Program-made: the position numbers and the translations under genes
The notes under the pieces: model-generated
What the model was told of the DNA's origin: nothing
Seen by the model: the letters and a program-made list of their open reading frames with translations, nothing else
Database searches by the model: none
Shown: positions 8,560 to 16,872 of the stretch, one piece after another
How the letters are laid out: the number at the start of each line of letters is the position of its first letter
Numbering within the stretch: the first letter of the stretch is position 1
NCBI RefSeq assembly: GCF_000243215.1
Contig: NZ_JH594596.1
Location: 2,440,392-2,504,391, forward strand
DNA: 64,000 nt
Source: Odoribacter laneus YIT 12061
GTDB taxonomy: Bacteria; Bacteroidota; Bacteroidia; Bacteroidales; Marinifilaceae
Reading direction: 5' to 3'

Positions 8560-9795
8560 CTATTCAAAACGAATGGCCTTAATAGGTTTTATCTTTGAAA
8601 TCAACATTGTCGGTACAATCAACATAAGAGTCGAGACGAATAAAACGCCTAAATTTAATAAAATCACGTATCCGATATTAAAATGAATAGGCACCGTATC
8701 CATATAATAATTGGCCGGATCCAAAGAAACGACATGCCAATATTTTTGTATGCCGGCTATCGCAAAGGCCAACCCGTTTCCCCAAAGCATTCCTTTCCCG
8801 ATTAAACCAATGGATATATACAAAAACAACTTCCTTAGCTTCAAATCCCTATAACCCAATGCTTTCAGTATTCCGATCAAAGACGTTTTATCTAAAATCA
8901 GGATTAACAAACCGGAGACCATATTAAAACCAGCCACTACCACCAAAAGGATCAGAATTACCCATACATTGGTATTCAATAAATCCAGCCACTCAAACAG
9001 TTGAGGCATCATATCATAAATAGTCGTTACCTTGTAAAAAGTATCCGTATTCTCCCAAGGTATCAATTCATCTATTTTTTGCTCAGCCGACGAAAGCATA
9101 TCCATATTTGTCAACTCAACGGCAATCCCGGATACCTCCCCCTCCTTCCATCCGTTTAAGCGCTGTAAATGTCGGATATCACACAACACAAACATTCCGT
9201 CGTATTCGTTAAAACCAGTATCGTATATTCCTTTCACTCTAAAAACTCTGGCCCGGGGAGGATCTTGTACAAAATGAGCCGTAACTTTATCCCCCACCTG
9301 TAAATTTAAATAATTAGCCACCAGAGAGGAAAGTAATATTTCATTCGACGGAGAAACCGTATGAAAATCCGGGAATTCCCCTTCTTTTAAATTCTCGATA
9401 AAAAAATCCCCTTTAAAAGTCGAATCCACTCCATGCAAAACAACCCCATGTATCTCCTGTTTACTTTTCAGAATTGCCGGTTTCGTTACATATACATAGA
9501 GCTCCTTTACTTCCGGCAAAGCATGGACTCCCTCCAATAAAGTATCGGAGGGCTGAATTTTATCCGATGCATAGGAATTGATATTCCCATAAGAACCTAT
9601 ATTCAAATGGGCAGAAAATCCTATTAATTTATTTGTAATTTCTTGCTTAAAACCCGTGATAATGAATATGGAAAACAACATAATACAAACTCCCAGAGCA
9701 ACTCCTACCAAAGCGATCCGGATAATCGGAACGGATACTGCATTTTTCTCACGGCCACTCAAGAATCTCCGGGCTATATATAATTCCAAATTCAC
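8560..9795 (-). CDS. FtsX-like ABC transporter permease (LolC/LolE family)
   Basis: 411 aa. N-terminal transmembrane segment (about 20-48), a large periplasmic domain (about 50-265) and three C-terminal membrane helices (about 270-300, 318-340, 375-400), the MacB/FtsX permease layout of LolC/E. Family segments include RFLSGREKNAVSVPIIRIA, GLLILILDKTSLIGILKALG and the terminal PTMLISKIKPIKAIRFE. Such permeases extract lipoproteins from the inner membrane together with an ATPase, which is not in this window. The start codon is GTG at 9795 (no ATG is available nearby), giving MNLELYIARRF, the expected N-terminus. It is first in a two-gene unit with the TonB-like gene. Confidence 0.88.
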   Translation of the reverse strand: MNLELYIARRFLSGREKNAVSVPIIRIALVGVALGVCIMLFSIFIITGFKQEITNKLIGFSAHLNIGSYGNINSYASDKIQPSDTLLEGVHALPEVKELYVYVTKPAILKSKQEIHGVVLHGVDSTFKGDFFIENLKEGEFPDFHTVSPSNEILLSSLVANYLNLQVGDKVTAHFVQDPPRARVFRVKGIYDTGFNEYDGMFVLCDIRHLQRLNGWKEGEVSGIAVELTNMDMLSSAEQKIDELIPWENTDTFYKVTTIYDMMPQLFEWLDLLNTNVWVILILLVVVAGFNMVSGLLILILDKTSLIGILKALGYRDLKLRKLFLYISIGLIGKGMLWGNGLAFAIAGIQKYWHVVSLDPANYYMDTVPIHFNIGYVILLNLGVLFVSTLMLIVPTMLISKIKPIKAIRFE

Positions 9796-9893
9796 TGACT
9801 AATTTTTTTAATAATCTTCCGATGCTCAGAATCTTTTGTTTACAAATAGTACTTCTTATCGGTTTCCGTTCAATTTTTTTCACATCGTCTGTA

Positions 9894-9901
9894 CAAAATT
9901 A
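9894..9901 (-). promoter_or_regulatory. Putative -7 box upstream of the permease gene
   Basis: Minus strand reads TAATTTTG, matching TAnnTTTG, about 100 bp before the GTG at 9795. No good -33 element is found. Confidence 0.4.
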
Positions 9902-9940
9902 AAGGAAAAACTAAGAAGTAAAAAATAAAACTTTATAAAT

Positions 9941-9964
9941 CCCTGCGACAGGGTTTTATTTTAT
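9941..9964 (+). terminator. Terminator-like hairpin in the leader region of the aminotransferase gene
   Basis: CCCTG (9941-9945), loop CGA, CAGGG (9949-9953), then TTTTATTTTAT on the plus strand. An outer AAAATAAAAC / GTTTTATTTT pairing extends the stem with a bulge. No plus-strand gene lies upstream to be terminated, because the permease gene diverges from here. It therefore could be an attenuator if the aminotransferase transcript starts upstream of it. Confidence 0.35.
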
Positions 9965-10067
9965 CCGTCCGTTTTAATTATTTAAAATTAAAATACACAA
10001 AAGACTATGTTTTTTCAAGAAATTTATCTAATATTGTTTCAAAATGTAAGTAATTACTCTTAATATC

Positions 10068-11375
10068 ATGCAAAACAATATTATTGATCAGCAACTCTTA
10101 GAAAACAAACTGGCTGAGTCTGCTATATACGATATGCAGGAAGCTTCCATACGTGATGTAGTAAAAGTGGCCAACCTTTTGGAAAAAGCGAGTGGGTATC
10201 CGTTTATCCGAATGGAGATGGGTGTGCCGGGATTATCTCCTTCCCGTATCGGTACGGAAGCGGAAATTGAAGCATTAAAATTAGGTGTGGCACAATTTTA
10301 CCCGATGCTGGAAGGTCACCCTTCTCTTTCAGAAGAAGCAGCCCGTTTTATTCAGAATTTCATGGATATCCGTATACAGCCGGCTCATATCATACCGACA
10401 GTAGGAGCGATGCAAGCTTCTTATACGGCCTTTATGGCCTTGACGGAATGTCAGGAAGGGAAAAATACGGTGCTCTTTATAGACCCTGGATTTTCTGTAC
10501 AAAAAACACAACTGGAAGTGATCGGGAAACCGTATGAAACATTCGACATTTTTGAATTCCGGGGGAAAAAACTGCGTGCAAAATTAGAGGAATACCTGAA
10601 AAAAGGGAACATCTGTGCAATCGTTTACAGTAACCCCAATAATCCGGCCTGGATTTGCCTAAACGAAGAAGAATTACAAATCATCGGTGAATTAGCCAAT
10701 CAATACGATATTATTATCTTAGAAGACCTGGCTTATTTTGCAATGGATTTCCGGAAAGACTTGTCTCATCCGGGTGTCCCTCCTTTTCAACCGACTGTTG
10801 CGAAATACACTGACAATTATATTCTGATGATATCGAGTTCGAAGCTTTTCAGCTATGCCGGTCAGCGATTAGGATTATTATGTGTATCCGATACTCTCTA
10901 TCCTAAAAAGTATCCTCATTTAAAAGTCAGATACAAATCGGAAGAACTCGGGTATACTTTAGTATACAAATTAATATACACCCAAACTTCGGGTACTGCT
11001 CATTCTCCCCAATATGCTGTAGCAGCTATATTAAAAGCAGCCAATGACGGTCAGCTGGACATTTTAAAAGACGTCAAAGAATACGGGAGCAGAGCTCATA
11101 TCATGAAAACACTTTTCCGGGAAGCCGGTTTTGAAATTGTGTACGATAAAGACGGAGAAGAGGAAATCGGAGATGGATTTTATTTTACCATCGGTTATCC
11201 GGGAATGAAAGGAGGAGAATTAGCCAAAGAATTATTATATTACGGCATTTCTTCCCTTCCGTTGAAAGGGTGTGGCAGCAAACGCGAAGGGCTCAGAGCT
11301 TGTGTATCCCAGGTGGGATTGGATAAAATGGAAGTATTAAGAGAGCGTCTGGAACGATTCAAAAAAGATCATTGA
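10068..11375 (+). CDS. Class I/II PLP-dependent aminotransferase
   Basis: 435 aa, fold-type I aminotransferase. The PLP-binding lysine is K259 in the SSSKLFSYAGQRLG stretch, and the conserved NPNNP motif is at 189-193. The EDLAYFAMD segment carries the Asp/Tyr that contact the cofactor, and the C-terminal substrate-binding arginine is in LRACVSQ. Substrate is not determined by sequence. It lies 235 bp upstream of a 2-oxoacid:ferredoxin oxidoreductase on the same strand. A role in converting an amino acid (for example a branched-chain one) to the oxoacid used by that enzyme is a reasonable inference. No terminator separates them clearly. Confidence 0.87.
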   Translation: MQNNIIDQQLLENKLAESAIYDMQEASIRDVVKVANLLEKASGYPFIRMEMGVPGLSPSRIGTEAEIEALKLGVAQFYPMLEGHPSLSEEAARFIQNFMDIRIQPAHIIPTVGAMQASYTAFMALTECQEGKNTVLFIDPGFSVQKTQLEVIGKPYETFDIFEFRGKKLRAKLEEYLKKGNICAIVYSNPNNPAWICLNEEELQIIGELANQYDIIILEDLAYFAMDFRKDLSHPGVPPFQPTVAKYTDNYILMISSSKLFSYAGQRLGLLCVSDTLYPKKYPHLKVRYKSEELGYTLVYKLIYTQTSGTAHSPQYAVAAILKAANDGQLDILKDVKEYGSRAHIMKTLFREAGFEIVYDKDGEEEIGDGFYFTIGYPGMKGGELAKELLYYGISSLPLKGCGSKREGLRACVSQVGLDKMEVLRERLERFKKDH

Positions 11376-11610
11376 GACAGAATTTTTTTCCGCAGCGAAA
11401 AGAATTGAAATAGAAGATGAGCATTATATAAAAAGTGAAAGAAAAAATTGCACATCCCTTATTAGCTTGCGCAAATATTTATTTTTAGAATAAATAAAAG
11501 CTTTCATTTTTTGTACAATTAATTTAAAAATGTAATTTTATACCCTGTAAATAGTTACAATAACTAAGAAAAAGGGAAAAATATTATTATAATTTATAAC
11601 TTTTTAAGAT

Positions 11611-11838
11611 ATGGCAAAATTCAGAGGAGCAATCGTTGTGGACAACGAAAAATGCAAAGGATGCGGCTTATGCGTCGTAGCGTGCCCGACGAAAGTAATT
11701 GATCTCAACCCCGATGTAAACGGCAAAGGCTATCACTATGCCTATATGAAAAATCCGGAAGCATGTATTGGTTGTGCCAGTTGCGGTCTGGTATGTCCCG
11801 ACTCCGTCATCAGTGTATATAAAATGAATGTAGAATAA
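11611..11838 (+). CDS. 4Fe-4S ferredoxin-type delta subunit of 2-oxoacid:ferredoxin oxidoreductase
   Basis: 75 aa with two complete CxxCxxCxxxCP clusters: CKGCGLCVVACP (about residues 14-25) and CIGCASCGLVCP (about 50-61). Each should bind a [4Fe-4S] centre and pass electrons from the TPP subunit to ferredoxin. It is the first gene of a four-gene unit in the order ferredoxin, alpha, beta (TPP), gamma, 18 bp before the alpha gene. The set belongs to the VOR/KOR class. Confidence 0.93.
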   Translation: MAKFRGAIVVDNEKCKGCGLCVVACPTKVIDLNPDVNGKGYHYAYMKNPEACIGCASCGLVCPDSVISVYKMNVE

Positions 11839-11856
11839 AAATAAAAACTACCGGAA

Positions 11857-12936
11857 ATGGCAGAAGTAAAATTAATGAAAGGTAATGAAGTAATTGCCGA
11901 AGCAGCCATCAGATGTGGTTGTGACGGATATTTTGGTTACCCCATTACCCCGCAATCGGAAGTTATGGAAACACTTATGGCCCGGAAGCCATGGGAAGAG
12001 ACCGGCATGGTCGTTTTACAAGCAGAAAGTGAATTAGCCGCTATAAATATGGTATATGGCGGAGCATGCTGCGGAAAAAAAGTAATGACCTCATCTTCCA
12101 GCCCTGGTATCAGCTTAAAGCAAGAAGGACTGACGTATATTGCAGGTGCCGAATTACCTTGTCTTGTCGTAGACGTGGTGAGAGGAGGCCCCGGTTTGGG
12201 GACGATACAACCTGCACAAAGTGACTATTTTCAAGCCACCAAAGGAGGAGGGCACGGAGATTATCATTTGATTGTATTGGCTCCGGCCTCTGTACAGGAA
12301 ATGAATGATTTCGTGGATTTAGGTTTTGAACTCGCTTTTAAATACCGGAATCCGGCCATGATTTTAGCCGATGGCGTTATCGGGCAGATGATGGAAAAAG
12401 TACAGTTGTCTCCTTATAAACCGAGATGGACGGAAGAAGAAATCGAAAAGATTTCAGGCAGTTGGGCTTTGACCGGGAAAAAAGGCAGAGAACGGCATGT
12501 TATTACGTCTTTGGAACTCGACGCCCACCGTCAGGAAGATTTCAATAAAAAATTACAGGCTAAATACAGAAAAATCGAAGCTAATGAAGTGCGTTTCGAA
12601 AAAATATTGTGTGAGGATGCAGATTATCTGATTATCGCTTACGGATCAGCTGCCCGTATTTGCCAAAAATCCATTGAATTGGCCCGGGAAGCCGGTATAA
12701 AGATAGGATTATTACGTCCGATTACGCTTTATCCTTTCCCCACCCAGGCAATCGCCGAGATGTGCGGACAGATAAAAGGCATGTTGACAGTGGAAATGAG
12801 TGCCGGACAAATGGTAGAAGACGTCCGGCTGGCTGTAAATGGTCGCGTAAAAGTAGAACATTACGGTAGAATGGGGGGAGTCGTTCCTACCCCGGAAGAA
12901 ATTGTTGAAGCGCTTAAAAACAATTTTGAATTGTAA
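11857..12936 (+). CDS. vorB: 2-oxoacid:ferredoxin oxidoreductase alpha subunit (3-methyl-2-oxobutanoate type, VorB)
   Basis: 359 aa, the pyrimidine-binding subunit. The YPITPQSEVME motif near residue 30 and LQAESELAAINMVYGGACCGKKVMTSSSSPG are the domain I signatures; GGPGLGTIQPAQSDYFQATKGGGHGDYH follows. The C-terminal domain (about 255-359) has the YGSAAR and RPITLYPFP segments. With the other three subunits it oxidatively decarboxylates a branched-chain 2-oxoacid or 2-oxoglutarate to the acyl-CoA while reducing ferredoxin. VOR and KOR are hard to separate by sequence; the VorB name follows the usual naming of this Bacteroidota version. Confidence 0.88.
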   Translation: MAEVKLMKGNEVIAEAAIRCGCDGYFGYPITPQSEVMETLMARKPWEETGMVVLQAESELAAINMVYGGACCGKKVMTSSSSPGISLKQEGLTYIAGAELPCLVVDVVRGGPGLGTIQPAQSDYFQATKGGGHGDYHLIVLAPASVQEMNDFVDLGFELAFKYRNPAMILADGVIGQMMEKVQLSPYKPRWTEEEIEKISGSWALTGKKGRERHVITSLELDAHRQEDFNKKLQAKYRKIEANEVRFEKILCEDADYLIIAYGSAARICQKSIELAREAGIKIGLLRPITLYPFPTQAIAEMCGQIKGMLTVEMSAGQMVEDVRLAVNGRVKVEHYGRMGGVVPTPEEIVEALKNNFEL

Positions 12937-12997
12937 ATTACGGATTTTTAAATCTTTTCGGCAACAATTACAATTTGAAATTTAAAATCTTAATTCT

Positions 12998-13762
12998 ATG
13001 ATTGACATTCAAGACATCATAAAACCAGAGAACCTTGTCTATGAAAAGAGTTCTCTTCTTACCGACAATGTGATGCACTACTGTCCGGGATGTACACACG
13101 GAGTAGTTCATAAATTGGTCGCAGAAGTTATTGAAGAGCTGGGTATACAGGAACAGACTATCGGTGTATCCCCTGTAGGTTGTAGTGTATTTGCCTACAA
13201 TTATATCGATATCGACTGGGCAGAAGCGGCTCACGGACGCGCTCCGGCTGTAGCAACCGGCATCAGCCGTTTACATCCGGAGAAATATGTTTTCACCTAT
13301 CAGGGAGACGGTGACCTGGCTTCCATCGGATGCGGTGAAATTATGCACGCTTGTAACCGGGGAGAAAACATTGTAGTCATTTTCATCAACAACGCCATTT
13401 ACGGTATGACGGGCGGACAGATGGCACCAACGACCTTATTGGGACAGGTTACAGCCACCACTCCTTACGGTAGGGATGCAAAACTGAACGGTTTCCCCAT
13501 GAAAATCACCGAGCTTATCGCTCAACTCGATGGAACTTGCTATGTGACCCGTCAAAGTGCAGATACTCCGGGAGCTGTAAGGAAGACTAAAAATGCTCTT
13601 AAAAAAGCATTCCAGAATACCCGCTTACAGAAAGGAACTTCTTTCGTAGAAGTAGTAAGTACCTGTAACTCCGGTTGGAAAGTAACTCCCGTAGAAGCCA
13701 ACAACTGGATGCGGGAAAATATGTTTAAAAAATATCCGTTAGGAGATATCAAAGATATCTGA
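12998..13762 (+). CDS. 2-oxoacid:ferredoxin oxidoreductase beta subunit (TPP-binding)
   Basis: 254 aa. The thiamine-diphosphate motif is visible as GDGDLASIGCGEIMHACNRGENIVVIFINN, about residues 104-133. The N-terminal CPGCTHG (about residues 30-36) and the PVGCSVF stretch (about 52-60) are typical of VorA/KorB subunits. This subunit binds TPP and performs decarboxylation. It lies 61 bp after the alpha gene and 90 bp before the gamma gene. Confidence 0.92.
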   Translation: MIDIQDIIKPENLVYEKSSLLTDNVMHYCPGCTHGVVHKLVAEVIEELGIQEQTIGVSPVGCSVFAYNYIDIDWAEAAHGRAPAVATGISRLHPEKYVFTYQGDGDLASIGCGEIMHACNRGENIVVIFINNAIYGMTGGQMAPTTLLGQVTATTPYGRDAKLNGFPMKITELIAQLDGTCYVTRQSADTPGAVRKTKNALKKAFQNTRLQKGTSFVEVVSTCNSGWKVTPVEANNWMRENMFKKYPLGDIKDI

Positions 13763-13852
13763 TAGTTTATAAAGGGTAAAGGCTGAAAGTAGTCAACTAC
13801 TTTCTCCCTTTAACCATTTTATCAACTTCAAAAACCTCATAAATTTAAGTAT

Positions 13853-14404
13853 ATGACAGAAGAAATTATTATAGCAGGCTTCGGAGGACAAGGAGTTCTA
13901 TCTATGGGAAAAATTCTTGCCTATTCCGGAATTATGCAAGATCAGGAAGTCTCCTGGATGCCTTCCTACGGACCGGAAATGCGTGGAGGTACAGCCAATG
14001 TCACCGTAATTATCAGTGACGAACGCATCAGTTCTCCTGTATTAACCCGTTTTGATACCGCTATTATCCTGAATCAACAATCTATGGATAAATTCGAATC
14101 ACAAGTCAAACCGGGGGGAACATTGATCTATGATCCCAATGGTATCACTCATCATCCAACCCGCCAAGACATTAACATCTACCGGATAGAAGGTGCGCGT
14201 CTGGCAGCAGAAAGCGGTAATCCCAAAATTTTCAATATGATCATCTTGGGCGGATTTTTAAAAGTGAAACCTATCGTTAAGATCGAAAACGTAGAAAAAG
14301 GTTTGCAGAAATCATTACCGCCGCGGCATCATAATTTAATCCCTATGAACATCGAAGCCATACAAACGGGAATGAATCATATAGAAACAGCTAATCAATT
14401 ATAA
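13853..14404 (+). CDS. 2-oxoacid:ferredoxin oxidoreductase gamma subunit
   Basis: 183 aa, the standard length of the separate gamma subunit. It opens with the family motif IIIAGFGGQGVLSMGKILAY (residues 5-24), followed by SYGPEMRGGTANVTVIIS, the CoA/subunit-interface region. It completes the delta-alpha-beta-gamma unit and ends 19 bp before a strong terminator. Confidence 0.93.
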   Translation: MTEEIIIAGFGGQGVLSMGKILAYSGIMQDQEVSWMPSYGPEMRGGTANVTVIISDERISSPVLTRFDTAIILNQQSMDKFESQVKPGGTLIYDPNGITHHPTRQDINIYRIEGARLAAESGNPKIFNMIILGGFLKVKPIVKIENVEKGLQKSLPPRHHNLIPMNIEAIQTGMNHIETANQL

Positions 14405-14422
14405 ACTTCTCTCACCTTACCT

Positions 14423-14465
14423 AAAAAGACTGTACGGAGTCAATCCATACAGTCTTTTTTATTTT
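14423..14465. terminator. Bidirectional intrinsic terminator
   Basis: AAAAAGACTGTA (14423-14434) pairs with TACAGTCTTTTT (14448-14459) around a 13-nt loop. T-runs follow on the plus strand and, because of the A-run, on the minus strand too. It sits between convergent genes (oxoacid oxidoreductase gamma and the S9-type hydrolase) and can end both transcripts. Confidence 0.88.
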
Positions 14466-14475
14466 GAATTCTCCC

Positions 14476-15558
14476 TCAATTAAAACGATAAGCCGCTCTG
14501 CGCATATCCCGCTGAGATTTAAAAGGATGGGAAGGCTTCAGGTATTTTTCCAAATATTTATATATCGAATATCGAATTTCCGTCGCTTCTTTGGTATCTA
14601 TCCGGTCAAAAGAATGTCCCCCGGGAGCTTCCTGAAAAATCTGATAATCAAATTTTTTTCCGTAGGCTTTCAGAGCCCGTATCATATGTTCTACTTCCAC
14701 GACATTGACGTCGTCATCCGAAGTATTCGTATGGATTAATACCGGATCTTTCAGTTTCTCAGCATTCCAAACCGGAGAACGCCTTTTATATTCAGCAATA
14801 TTATTCCGGGCTGTCTTTCCGATATGATCAGAAAATATTTTCCGGTAATTATCTGTTGCATATCCCATACGGGCAATGACATCACATACCGGAACGCCAG
14901 CAAAACCGCATTTGTATTCTCCCGGATAAGTACATAAATTCATCAAAGTAATCATACCGCCATGACTCCAGCCCATAATACCGATCCGGTCTTTATCCAC
15001 ACAACTGTAATTTTCAACCATATAATTCCGGCTGGCATATACATCCTGATTTTCCAATCCCCCATAATCAATGTTCTGATAATAACTACTTCCATAGCCG
15101 GTACTTCCTCTGTATTCTGCTGCCACCACAATATATTCCTGAGCCATTAATTCCCGGATAATATGAGCATAGTAGGTCGTAAAATCGGAATGTACTCCAC
15201 TATGGGCAAATACAATTAAAGGATATTTTTTGGAAGGATCTATGCTTTTAGGAATAAATACGTAAGACCAAAATTTTAAGGGATTATCGGCACCCATTGC
15301 TGTCGGATTAGGTTTATTCGCTTTAGGAGGTCCGCATAAATATACTTTGTCGATAAAAGCCACATCCCCTACTCGTTCATACCACAGCACATCATCTACT
15401 TTTTTCATAACCTCATCAAAAGAATGTTTCACAGCCTCACCGGACTTTTGCAATTCTTTCAATTGCCCCAAGATTTCACTTTCCTGCTGAGCAGAAACCG
15501 GTAGCACACCTATACACAGGAAAAGGCAAAATCCCCAGATACACCCTACATAGTTCAT
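14476..15558 (-). CDS. Secreted alpha/beta hydrolase, S9 prolyl-oligopeptidase-like
   Basis: 360 aa. Signal peptide in residues 1-24 (cleaving after PVSA). The hydrolase domain shows oxyanion-side HSGVHSDF, the nucleophile elbow GWSHGG (Ser about residue 204), a candidate acid in the NTSDDDV segment and the catalytic His in GGHSFDR near residue 327. The layout matches the catalytic domain of S9 peptidases or acyl esterases without an N-terminal beta-propeller. Substrate is unknown; peptidase or esterase activity is inferred from the fold. It is monocistronic, facing the oxidoreductase operon across the terminator at 14423-14465. Confidence 0.85.
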   Translation of the reverse strand: MNYVGCIWGFCLFLCIGVLPVSAQQESEILGQLKELQKSGEAVKHSFDEVMKKVDDVLWYERVGDVAFIDKVYLCGPPKANKPNPTAMGADNPLKFWSYVFIPKSIDPSKKYPLIVFAHSGVHSDFTTYYAHIIRELMAQEYIVVAAEYRGSTGYGSSYYQNIDYGGLENQDVYASRNYMVENYSCVDKDRIGIMGWSHGGMITLMNLCTYPGEYKCGFAGVPVCDVIARMGYATDNYRKIFSDHIGKTARNNIAEYKRRSPVWNAEKLKDPVLIHTNTSDDDVNVVEVEHMIRALKAYGKKFDYQIFQEAPGGHSFDRIDTKEATEIRYSIYKYLEKYLKPSHPFKSQRDMRRAAYRFN

Positions 15559-15586
15559 ATTTATAAATTTTTAATAAGACAATTTA

Positions 15587-15594
15587 CAAATATA
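15587..15594 (-). promoter_or_regulatory. Putative -7 box of the S9-type hydrolase gene
   Basis: Minus strand reads TATATTTG, a perfect TAnnTTTG, 28 bp before the ATG at 15558. A TTTG exists further upstream, but at 31-bp spacing, which is too long. Confidence 0.45.
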
Positions 15595-15642
15595 GAAATT
15601 AAATCTTTTTAAAGAAGTAGAATGACAAATCCTCTTTTCTAT

Positions 15643-15692
15643 AAAAAAATTTCCGGTTCTCTGTCCCGTTATAGCTGACAGAGAACCGGAAA
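15643..15692 (-). terminator. Strong intrinsic terminator of the coiled-coil lipoprotein gene
   Basis: A perfect 16-bp stem (15650-15665 with 15677-15692, core CCGGTTCTCTGTC) with an 11-nt loop. On the minus strand it is followed by a run of T (15649-15643). It lies 21 bp past the stop codon at 15714. Confidence 0.93.
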
Positions 15693-15713
15693 CGAATTTC
15701 CCGTATTTACTTA

Positions 15714-16586
15714 TTAATTTATCATCACTACCAGATACTTCGTCTGTTTCCAGAAAGAATTCTCGTCTTTTACCGTCAAACTTAACATACCGTCTTCTCC
15801 TGCTTCCAAAGCGTAAGAATCTTGCGGATGAACAGACAGAACTTTTGCTTTCTTGGAATTCAAAGGAATAGATTTTACTTCCCTGATATCAATATCTTCA
15901 AAAGGAGCCTTTTCCACTTGAGAAGAAACAATCGGCGGACAGAATAGGCCCTGACGTGTAATGACTTCCGCTTCTTTCAACAATTTCCGGGTCCCCACCA
16001 GATAATGGCCCTGATGCATAGCCATATCCTGTTCTGTAATGGTCATCTTCTGATTGGCTTTTTCCTGATTCAGATCCTCTACATTCTTATTCAAGGCTGT
16101 AATCTGTTGTTCTTTCACAGCTAATTGTTTCTGAGATTCTGCCAGTTGAGAACTGATCTCATTAATTTTCTGAGTTCTTTCTTCCAGCTCTCCCTTCAAA
16201 TTTTCTATCAGTTTTTTAAATTCAGCAGACTGGCGTTTATTTTTACCCTCTAATTTTTGAATCTGAGTTTTATAATTCTCTATTGCCTCAGAAACAGCCT
16301 GTATATCACTTTTCAACTGTGCCACCTGCTTTTTGGTCTTATTATTGGTCTTTTCTCCGGATTCGATTGTCAACAATTTTTCAGCTTCCCGAATCGACTG
16401 CATACCTGCTGAAATATCATTCAAGTCTGCAAACAAACCTTCCATTTCAGTAGTCTGAGCATTATAAGCCACTTGTAAAGAATCCATTTGCGATTGTAAA
16501 GACTTATATTTCTGTGAACTTTCCACGCAACTTCCAAATAAGAATAGTGCACTGATACCACCTATCCAAAAAATACTCTTTTTCAT
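15714..16586 (-). CDS. Coiled-coil lipoprotein of unknown function
   Basis: 290 aa from the ATG at 16586; a TTG three codons upstream is the only alternative. The lipobox is LFGSC (Cys about residue 20). A long heptad-repeat coiled coil spans about residues 25-190 (SLQSQMDSLQ, AQLKSDIQAV, IENLKGELEERTQ). A C-terminal beta-type domain begins HYLVGTRKLLKEAEVIT, a motif seen in many Bacteroidota coiled-coil lipoproteins. Function is unknown; a periplasmic spacer or structural role is an inference from the layout. It is an isolated gene between two terminators. Confidence 0.75.
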   Translation of the reverse strand: MKKSIFWIGGISALFLFGSCVESSQKYKSLQSQMDSLQVAYNAQTTEMEGLFADLNDISAGMQSIREAEKLLTIESGEKTNNKTKKQVAQLKSDIQAVSEAIENYKTQIQKLEGKNKRQSAEFKKLIENLKGELEERTQKINEISSQLAESQKQLAVKEQQITALNKNVEDLNQEKANQKMTITEQDMAMHQGHYLVGTRKLLKEAEVITRQGLFCPPIVSSQVEKAPFEDIDIREVKSIPLNSKKAKVLSVHPQDSYALEAGEDGMLSLTVKDENSFWKQTKYLVVMIN

Positions 16587-16770
16587 AATTGTCAATTTTA
16601 AGTGTTAATTAAAAAATGCGAACCTGTTATTTGTTTTTAATTAATCAATTTATGTACCGAATTATATATAAATACTAATAGACTATAAATCAATTTTTTA
16701 TAAAATATCACATTTTTTAAACTGGGGAAATTGGGGAATTCCGCCTCTCTTTACTGGGGAATAAATCTAC

Positions 16771-16849
16771 AAAAAAACTGCTCCTTTTCTGCTGAGGAAA
16801 TAAAATCTAACACAACCGGCAGATTTTATTTCTCCCCGAAAAAGAGCAG
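16771..16849 (-). terminator. Long nested terminator closing the lysine/butyrate operon
   Basis: On the minus strand an outer CTGCTC...GAGCAG stem (16844-16849 with 16778-16783) encloses an A/T-rich inner stem (GAAATAAAATCT pairing with AGATTTTATTTC). A TTTTTTT run follows at 16777-16771. It starts 23 bp after the hbd stop codon, the only strong terminator seen on this strand between 16.8 and 31.9 kb. Confidence 0.92.
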
Positions 16850-16872
16850 GAATATTTACTTCTGAACAGCTT

